The position numbers were made by a program, and so were the translations under genes. Shown one piece after another: positions 56,001 through 64,000 of a DNA stretch of 64,000 nt. A model generated the notes under the pieces. It ran no database searches and had not been told where the DNA came from. It saw nothing but the letters and a program-made list of their open reading frames with translations. The stretch lies in contig JAKZAN010000007.1 in assembly GCA_023053545.1 (NCBI GenBank), positions 682,001 to 746,000 of the forward strand, read 5' to 3'. Origin of the DNA: Lepidurus packardi (taxonomy: Eukaryota > Arthropoda > Branchiopoda > Notostraca > Triopsidae). Position 1 is the first letter of the stretch. Every line of letters begins with the position of its first letter.

Positions 56001-59000
56001 ATTTTGTCGTTTTTATCAATTATTATATTATATTATTTGCATGCAAAAAACGAAATTTCGACATTTGAAGAAAGCACAGTTAAGGCAATCTAATTTTGTC
56101 GTTTTTATCAATTATTATATTATATTATTTGCATGCAAAAAACGAAATTTCGACATTTGAAGAAAGCACAGTTAAGGCAATCTAATTTTGTCGTTTTTAT
56201 CAATTATTATATTATATTATTTGCATGCAAAAAACGAAATTTCGACATTTGAAGAAAGCACAGTTAAGGCAATCTAATTTTGTCGTTTTTATCAATTATT
56301 ATATTATATTATTTGCATGCAAAAAACGAAATTTCGACATTTGAAGAAAGCACAGTTAAGGCAATCTAATTTTGTCGTTTTTATCAATTATTATATTATA
56401 TTATTTGCATGCAAAAAACGAAATTTCGACATTTGAAGAAAGCACAGTTAAGGCAATCTAATTTTGTCGTTTTTATCAATTATTATATTATATTATTTGC
56501 ATGCAAAAAACGAAATTTCGACATTTGAAGAAAGCACAGTTAAGGCAATCTAATTTTGTCGTTTTTATCAATTATTATATTATATTATTTGCATGCAAAA
56601 AACGAAATTTCGACATTTGAAGAAAGCACAGTTAAGGCAATCTAATTTTGTCGTTTTTATCAATTATTATATTATATTATTTGCATGCAAAAAACGAAAT
56701 TTCGACATTTGAAGAAAGCACAGTTAAGGCAATCTAATTTTGTCGTTTTTATCAATTATTATATTATATTATTTGCATGCAAAAACCGAAGCATTAAAGT
56801 ACCGTACCGAATCAATACATAGATATACGAAATTCGACATTTGAAGAAAGCACAGTTAAGGCAATCTAATTTTGTCGTTTTTATCAATTATTATATTATA
56901 TTATTTGCATGCAAAAACGAAATTTCGACATTTGAAGAAAGCACAGTTAAGGCAATCTAATTTTGTCGTTTTTATCAATTATTATATTATATTATTTGCA
57001 TGCAAAAAACGAAATTTCGACATTGTTGAAGAAAGCACAGTTAAGGCAATCTAATTTTGTCGTTTTTATCAATTATTATATTATATTATTTGCATGCAAA
57101 AAACGAAATTTCGACATTTGAAGAAAGCACAGTTAAGGCAATCTAATTTTGTCGTTTTTATCAATTATTATATTATATTATTTGCATGCAAAAAACGAAA
57201 TTTCGACATTTGAAGAAAGCACAGTTAAGGCAATCTAATTTTGTCGTTTTTATCAATTATTATATTATATTATTTGCATGCAAAAAACGAAATTTCGACA
57301 TTTGAAGAAAGCACAGTTAAGGCAATCTAATTTTGTCGTTTTTATCAATTATTATATTATATTATTTGCATGCAAAAAACGAAATTTCGACATTTGAAGA
57401 AAGCACAGTTAAGGCAATCTAATTTTGTCGTTTTTATCAATTATTATATTATATTATTTGCATGCAAAAAACGAAATTTCGACATTTGAAGAAAGCACAG
57501 TTAAGGCAATCTAATTTTGTCGTTTTTATCAATTATTATATTATATTATTTGCATGCAAAAAACGAAATTTCGACATTTGAAGAAAGCACAGTTAAGGCA
57601 ATCTAATTTTGTCGTTTTTATCAATTATTATATTATATTATTTGCATGCAAAAAACGAAATTTCGACATTTGAAGAAAGCACAGTTAAGGCAATCTAATT
57701 TTGTCGTTTTTATCAATTATTATATTATATTATTTGCATGCAAAAAACGAAATTTCGACATTTGAAGAAAGCACAGTTAAGGCAATCTAATTTTGTCGTT
57801 TTTATCAATTATTATATTATATTATTTGCATGCAAAAAACGAAATTTCGACATTTGAAGAAAGCACAGTTTAGGCAATCTAATTTTGTCGTTTTTATCAA
57901 TTATTATATTATATTATTTGCATGCAAAAAACGAAATTTCGACATTTGAAGAAAGCACAGTTAAGGCAATCTAATTTTGTCGTTTTTATCAATTATTATA
58001 TTATATTATTTGCATGCAAAAAACGAAATTTCGACATTTGAAGAAAGCACAGTTAAGGCAATCTAATTTTGTCGTTTTTATCAATTATTATATTATATTA
58101 TTTGCATGCAAAAAACCGAAAGGCATTTAAAGTACGCGAAATCAATACATAGATATAAACGAAATTTCGACATTTGAAGAAAGCACAGTTAAGGCAATCT
58201 AATTTTGTCGTTTTTATCAATTATTATATTATATTATTTGCATGCAAAAAACGAAATTTCGACATTTGAAGAAAGCACAGTTAAGGCAATCTAATTTTGT
58301 CGTTTTATCAATTATTATATTATATTATTTGCATGCAAAAAACGAAATTTCGACATTTGAAGAAAGCACAGTTAAGGCAATCTAATTTTGTCGTTTTTAT
58401 CAATTATTATATTATATTATTTGCATGCAAAAAACGAAATTTCGACATTTGAAGAAAGCACAGTTAAGGCAATCTAATTTTGTCGTTTTTATCAATTATT
58501 ATATTATATTATTTGCATGCAAAAAACCGAAAGGCATTTAAAGTACGCGAAATCAATACATAGATATAAACGAAATTTCGACATTTGAAGAAAGCACAGT
58601 TAAGGCAATCTAATTTTGTCGTTTTTATCAATTATTATATTATATTATTTGCATGCAAAAAACGAAATTTCGACATTTGAAGAAAGCACAGTTAAGGCAA
58701 TCTAATTTTGTCGTTTTTATCAATTATTATATTATATTATTTGCATGCAAAAAACCGAAAGGCATTTAAAGTACGCGAAATCAATACATAGATATAAACG
58801 AAATTTCGACATTTGAAGAAAGCACAGTTAAGGCAATCTAATTTTGTCGTTTTTATCAATTATTATATTATATTATTTGCATGCAAAAAACGAAATTTCG
58901 ACATTTGAAGAAAGCACAGTTAAGGCAATCTAATTTTGTCGTTTTTATCAATTATTATATTATATTATTTGCATGCAAAAAACGAAATTTCGACATTTGA

Positions 59001-60206
59001 AGAAAGCACAGTTAAGGCAATCTAATTTTGTCGTTTTTATCAATTATTATATTATATTATTTGCATGCAAAAAACGAAATTTCGACATTTGAAGAAAGCA
59101 CAGTTAAGGCAATCTAATTTTGTCGTTTTTATCAATTATTATATTATATTATTTGCATGCAAAAAACCGAAAGGCATTTAAAGTACGCGAAATCAATTAC
59201 ATAGATTATTAAACGAAATTTCGACATTTGAAGAAAGCACAGTTAAGGCAATCTAATTTTGTCGTTTTTTATCAATTATTATATTATATTATTTGCATGC
59301 AAAAAACGAAATTTCGACATTTGAAGAAAGCACAGTTAAGGCAATCTAATTTTGTCGTTTTTATCAATTATTATATTATATTATTTGCATGCAAAAAACG
59401 AAATTTCGACATTTGAAGAAAGCACAGTTAAGGCAATCTAATTTTGTCGTTTTTATCAATTATTATATTATATTATTTGCATGCAAAAAACGAAATTTCG
59501 ACATTTGAAGAAAGCACAGTTAAGGCAATCTAATTTTGTCGTTTTTATCAATTATTATATTATATTATTTGCATGCAAAAAACGAAATTTCGACATTTGA
59601 AGAAAGCACAGTTAAGGCAATCTAATTTTGTCGTTTTTATCAATTATTATATTATATTATTTGCATGCAAAAAACGAAATTTCGACATTTGAAGAAAGCA
59701 CAGTTAAGGCAATCTAATTTTGTCGTTTTTATCAATTATTATATTATATTATTTGCATGCAAAAAAACGAAATTTCGACATTTGAAGAAAGCACAGTTAA
59801 GGCAATCTAATTTTGTCGATTTTATCAATTATTATATTATATTATTTGCATGCAAAAAACGAAATTTCGACATTTGAAGAAAGCACAGTTAAGGCAATCT
59901 AATTTTGTCGTTTTTATCAATTATTATATTATATTATTTGCATGCAAAAAACCGAAAGGCATTTAAAGTACGCGAAATCAATACATAGATATAAACGAAA
60001 TTTCGACATTTGAAGAAAGCACAGTTAAGGCAATCTAATTTTTTTCGTTTTTATCAATTATTATATTATATTATTTGCATGCAAAAAACGAAATTTCGAC
60101 ATTTGAAGAAAGCACAGTTAAGGCAATCTAATTTTGTCGTTTTTATCAATTATTATATTATATTATTTGCATGCAAAAAACGAAATTTCGACATTTGAAG
60201 AAAGCA
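47090..60206 (+). repeat. 92/136-bp satellite, long array, ends at assembly gap
   Basis: About 13.1 kb, on the order of 140 units. Most are the 92-bp form (GCATGCAAAAAACGAAATTT start, CGAAATTTCG palindrome, AAAGCACAGTTAAGGCAATC middle, AT-rich end); roughly one in eight is the 136-bp form with the 44-bp insert. Units are near-identical; the outliers are at ~56770-56840 (a scrambled long unit), ~57020 and ~59190. Long-form units near the array start use GCATTC where most others use GCATGC. No real gene; the short + strand open frames are read-through of the repeat. Confidence 0.97.
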
Positions 60207-60306
60207 NNNNNNNNNNNNNNNNNNNNNNNNNNNNNNNNNNNNNNNNNNNNNNNNNNNNNNNNNNNNNNNNNNNNNNNNNNNNNNNNNNNNNNNNNNNNNN
60301 NNNNNN
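60207..60306. other. assembly gap (100 N)
   Basis: 100 N, a conventional placeholder of unknown true size, placed inside a satellite unit. The array's real length and its right border are therefore unknown. Confidence 0.99.
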
Positions 60307-60463
60307 TTGCGGCCGCACGCCATTATAAGGGCAGCAAGCCAAACCACGACGGTATCATTTTGACTCAGTACGTTCGCCCAGTGCATGCAAGACCGCGCTC
60401 TTCACTTAAACCGTATAACCACGGAATTTTTGCAATCACAACAAGTATTTTTACCACAAGATC

Positions 60464-61070
60464 ATGTCTATCGAAATGTCCAAGAAGAAAGTAATTGTGT
60501 CCAAGTTGCGTCATATTGCTCGCAAGGTAAATTAAAAAAATTCTTGCAAATTCAAATTAAGAAGTTTCTTAACTCGTGGTTTTGTTTTGGTTACAGTGGG
60601 CTAAGCCCTTGGCTTCATTGTTATTCAAGCGGAGCAAGTCGTATTACAAGGAGGCTGAGCGTGTCGAACCTGAATTAGAAACCATGGTGCCCATTCCTAT
60701 TTGGTGTCGTTCCGAACTGGATGAAAATGTAGCCAACGAAGCCATCGAAGCCAAAATCCAAGAACTGCTAATTCAAGAGTGCACTCAAGCAATTCTCTCT
60801 CAACCCGCTAATGCAGCTTATTCAGCATTCAATTTGAAAATCGAAGGACGTATTACCGTGATCCCGGTAATGGCACCCTCTTCACCTTTGGCGTCCCCGG
60901 TTTCCATTTCATCAGCTGAGACACACTTTGATTATCCCGTCTCTGGCACCTTCTGGACTTGCAATGGCAGCTTCCATCCCACAGAGCAAGACATTTGCTG
61001 GCGTGATTACACCATTGCACCTCACTCTTTCTCTTCTCATCAAAAAGCCGAACAACAGATGCCCAACTAA
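60464..61070 (+). CDS. two-exon gene of unknown function
   Basis: Exons 60464-60526 and 60597-61070, a 70-nt GT-AG intron, phase 0; 178 aa. The N-terminus is short and strongly basic (MSIEMSKKKVIVSKLRHIAR, then LFKRSKSYYKEAE). It is followed by an acidic helical stretch (~60-90) and a C-terminal part with FWTCNGSFHPTEQDICWRDY. No signal peptide or transmembrane segment. Codon use looks coding and splicing gives one clean frame, so the gene is probably real, but I recognise no domain. The start is the first ATG of the exon; the preceding sequence runs into the gap 157 bases upstream, so further 5' exons cannot be excluded. A weak AATAAA lies near 61266. Confidence 0.65.
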
Positions 61071-64000
61071 ACTCTTAGTGACATGCCGAACGTAATGCCA
61101 TGGCCATTTCAGATGTAATCTTTGATAAACTGTGATCTTCCGTATGTAAGAAGCTTCCTGTGATGTTTGGCAAGTTGCGATAGCTTGCATAATTTAATGT
61201 CTTCCAGTTCGTGGTTACTTGTATTTAAACTGTATGATCTCGCCATTGAAAATATAGCATTTCGAATAAAAACTAGAAAAGACATACTTGTGTTACTGAT
61301 TTCCCCCCTGCAGGCTTTTCTATCAACAGAAACCCCTACATGCGGGCATTCAAGCGAATCAAATACCTCCATGCTAAGGGGAACGTAAACACCAAAGCAT
61401 ATAAAAAAAAACTCGCATTGCGCTCCCCATTTTCTCTTTTACTTTTGACAGTCTTTTGCCGTCTTTTGTTATCTTTCATACTTGTTGTGTTGGTTGCTTT
61501 AGTATTGTATTCCCCTCTTACATTCCAATTACTTACCATGTTAGCTATTGTGAAAGGCGACCATTAAAATCAAGGGCAATAATCTGAAGCGCCGGGCTAT
61601 TCCTGGCCTGACCCCATCGACACGACACAGCGAATCCGATCACATTCCTTGCAGGCAGGTGCTGCAATGCACCCGATTGTATTTAAACGATAGCAATAGC
61701 TCTTTGAGTATAAACAGAAGGGAAGGATAAGAGAAAGGCTATTTTCCTTATGACTCTGGAAGGGAATTAAAGAATGTTTCCGCAAGCTTTGTTTTCTTGT
61801 ATGAAAAAATGAACTCGTTTGGTGCATTTCCTTTTTAGTCACGACTCATTATATCTTCAGTAATTTTTGCGTAAGCCTTTGTAGTTATATAACTGCTTAT
61901 AAAAAAAGGTTCACTAGTACATTTTTTAAGCTGCCTGGTCGTGCGTTTGTAGGAATCAGAGAGAAGGAGCGTCAGCTGGTCATTGAGCATTCCTTTGGGT
62001 TGTGCGGCCCCCTCATGCCTTTGCCTCATCCACCCTGCAATCAACCTCATTGCCTTGCATTGTTGGGAGAATCTTGTTGAGCTCGGAAAGAGCGGAAGTA
62101 CGCTAATTCCTGGATGCAACTTCTAGAATGAGCACATTACGATGGAATGCAGTGCAGGTGGCAACCCCTATAGGTGAGGGAGAAGGTGGATCTGTAAATT
62201 CGGAGTTGGCTTGATTATAGTCTAAGATGATATCGACATTCTTTCTTTCAATGGAGCAATGGGCCGTGGTTCAGACAAACTGATGCAGTAAGTTTTCTTT
62301 TATGATTGTCTTATACTTATGCAAGGCACTAGGAGAATGTTAGTATCGCGTGTCCATCTATGCAGCCTTTAAGAAAAAAGGAAAATCCTTTTTTCCCGCG
62401 CGCGGGACGCAATCCCCGTCGGCGCATCTATTATTTGTTAAGAGTAACTAAAAAAATGGCTGTTCGCTGTGGATGAGATGCCATTACGGTGCGGTGTATA
62501 GTAACAGCTCATTCATGGGTGCCACCTGGCACACAGGTATGGGTAAACCGTGGGAATAGGAAGTCATCAGATCAAGCCAAGTATCATCTTACATTATGAT
62601 ACCAGTGGGTGAGCCTCCTTTATTTACTACCAACAAAGACCTGAGCGCTGCAATGTTCACCCTCTTAGTGTGGTGCATTCCAGGAGTGCCGATAAATAAA
62701 ACTAGATTATCTTTATTGGAGGTTCTACGCGACTTGTCTCATGAAAAATTAACAGTTCGTTGGTAAAAGACCCACCTTTGCTAGATTTGCCACATTTCTG
62801 CACTCATTGGCATAGGAAGCATACTTTAGTCTGTTTTTTATTGAGACATTTCCTTCTCAATAATCGTTATTCTTGCCTGCATGTGCGTGAAACTGGATGA
62901 CCCTCGTACGCCTTTGCGGTTCAAGGCAAATTGCATAGTCGAGCCAAGCAAGGCAAAAGGGGTAGCGTGGGAAAACATCTGGTGGAGAAGCTTTGCCAAG
63001 TTTTGCTGCAGCTTCGGAGCTGAGGTTGTCCGTTCTCCAAGCCCAATAAGGACGAGGACCGGCAGGTGTGAAGCTCTTTTCTACTGCGATTGTCACTATA
63101 CGAGCACGCCAACCAGTTTAGGCAAATACAAACTTGCCCGGATTAGCATAACGGGAGATGCTGAGCATGTGTCCTATTTCATTTCTAATGATGGCATGTA
63201 AAAGATAAAGAATTCCATGTCAGTTTTCTTTATGCATGTCGGTATGACGCATAACTTTCGGATTTGTGATGATTCAGCCTCAAGAAAAGGAAATGCTTGT
63301 GAAAAATCTCAAATTTTCCCAAAGTTTATGCTGTCTGTCCGTCAAGGATTCTGGGGAAGTTTATTCGTTATCGACTGTCATAAATATTCACTCAACAGCA
63401 GCATCACAGGTTTTTCAAAGTGCACGAACTTAAGCAACTTATGAAAAGTTCACGAGTCACGGGGTCAGGTCGTCTTGTTTCACATGGGAAAAAGGGTGGG
63501 AGTGTTATGAGTGGGGGGCATTACATGCTAAAGAGAACTTGTATGTTTCATCATACGTGAGCACATCAGCTGGTATTTGCATCGAGAAATCTGTCGTTAT
63601 TACAGCTTATTTATTTATAGCTAGAGTTTTGAAGAGATCTTTTTTTTTCCTGTACTTCATCCTTTCCATCGACTGTCTTGCATGTTTATGAGTTTATCAG
63701 CAATTGTTTTTTTACAAGTTTGTGTTGCTTTTTCGTTGGTTATGCTCGAAACATTTGTGACAAGAATAGCATCCAATTCTGAGTAGTGTACTGTAGAACA
63801 AGCATGACCTCCCGGCTGGTTTTCCCACCAGTTATTTCGTTACGTGACTAGGGGAAGCTAGCAGCATTCCTCCGTTTTCCATTTCGGTCAACACATGGCA
63901 CAGGCCACTTGGCGCCTACAGCCATGCTAATGAAACGCTCCGTTCCCACGGTCCGAGCTTCTACCGCGTGCTCAACACGAGCCCCTTTTGGCGCCCAAGG
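61071..64000. other. right flank, no gene recognised
   Basis: The first ~200 bases are probably the 3'UTR of the preceding gene. The remainder has only short, featureless open frames (the longest, 106 codons, at 62881-63201 on +) and no repeats of note apart from a small palindrome at 62395-62406. An exon of a gene lying mostly outside the window could be hidden here. Confidence 0.5.

Noticed and set aside
47090..60206. CRISPR-like look: regular repeats with short variable lengths
   Set aside because: Whole 92-bp units are identical with no unique spacers, and the DNA is from a eukaryote nucleus; this is satellite DNA. The short + strand frames in it are repeat read-through.
61340..61567. 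75-codon frame with a basic start and a hydrophobic end, after an acceptor-like CCCCTGCAG
   Set aside because: Looks exon-like at first, but the hydrophobic part comes from a T-rich tract, and no donor or upstream exon in phase was found.
62370..62406. Hairpin AAAAAAGGA/TCCTTTTTT followed by the palindrome CCCGCGCGCGGG
   Set aside because: Resembles a bacterial terminator, but the context is a eukaryote intergenic region and the stems are short; no role can be supported.
62881..63201. 106-codon frame on +
   Set aside because: No recognisable domain, and a frame of similar length lies on - in the same place; treated as chance.

Overview
This is nuclear DNA of a crustacean, most likely a Daphnia-like cladoceran. 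Three things point there: the intron-rich arthropod genes, the ancestral pancrustacean gene order of a mitochondrial insert, and a COX1 translation that reads like a daphniid barcode. The species call is inference from recognition, not from a search.

Layout. 1-7.3 kb is a gene-bearing segment: a MIG-10/lamellipodin (RIAM-family) adaptor on + (2330-5843, 5' end missing) converges on a small COMM-domain gene on - (6654-7320). 7.3-10.7 kb is intergenic with small repeats. 10730-23346 is an almost complete mitochondrial genome in the nucleus (NUMT). It is opened inside nad1, which therefore appears at both ends. It keeps long open frames for nad2, cox2, atp8, cox3, nad3 and nad6, while cox1, atp6, nad4, nad4L and cob are broken and nad5 plus trnH are gone. 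A degenerate ~82-bp repeat and a ~158-bp TA tract follow.

24168-29133 is a segment repeated almost base for base at 42124-47089. Each copy carries nested transposons: a Tc1-like relic with ~180-bp terminal inverted repeats, split by a 2.5-kb TIR-flanked element with 11-bp target duplications and one gene, an OTU-fold cysteine protease (386 aa). Each copy also carries a small, older mitochondrial fragment (trnF-trnS1) and runs into a 92/136-bp satellite. The first satellite array has 7 units; the second runs about 13 kb to an assembly gap at 60207-60306.

Between the two copies, a young BEL/Pao LTR retrotransposon (30523-36823, LTRs identical by eye, ATTAC target duplication) splits a formerly continuous 284-codon reading frame of unknown function. 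Next come three near-perfect hairpins (37624-37931) and a 3.2-kb array of 16 units of ~205 bp (38090-41340), each with a TATA box and initiator-like sequence and a 27-codon mini-ORF. After the gap lies a two-exon orphan gene (60464-61070), then 3 kb in which I recognise nothing.

The most unusual items are the OTU-carrying element nested in a Tc1 relic, the tandem array of core-promoter-like units, and the cluster of snap-back palindromes, one of which sits exactly on the duplication junction.
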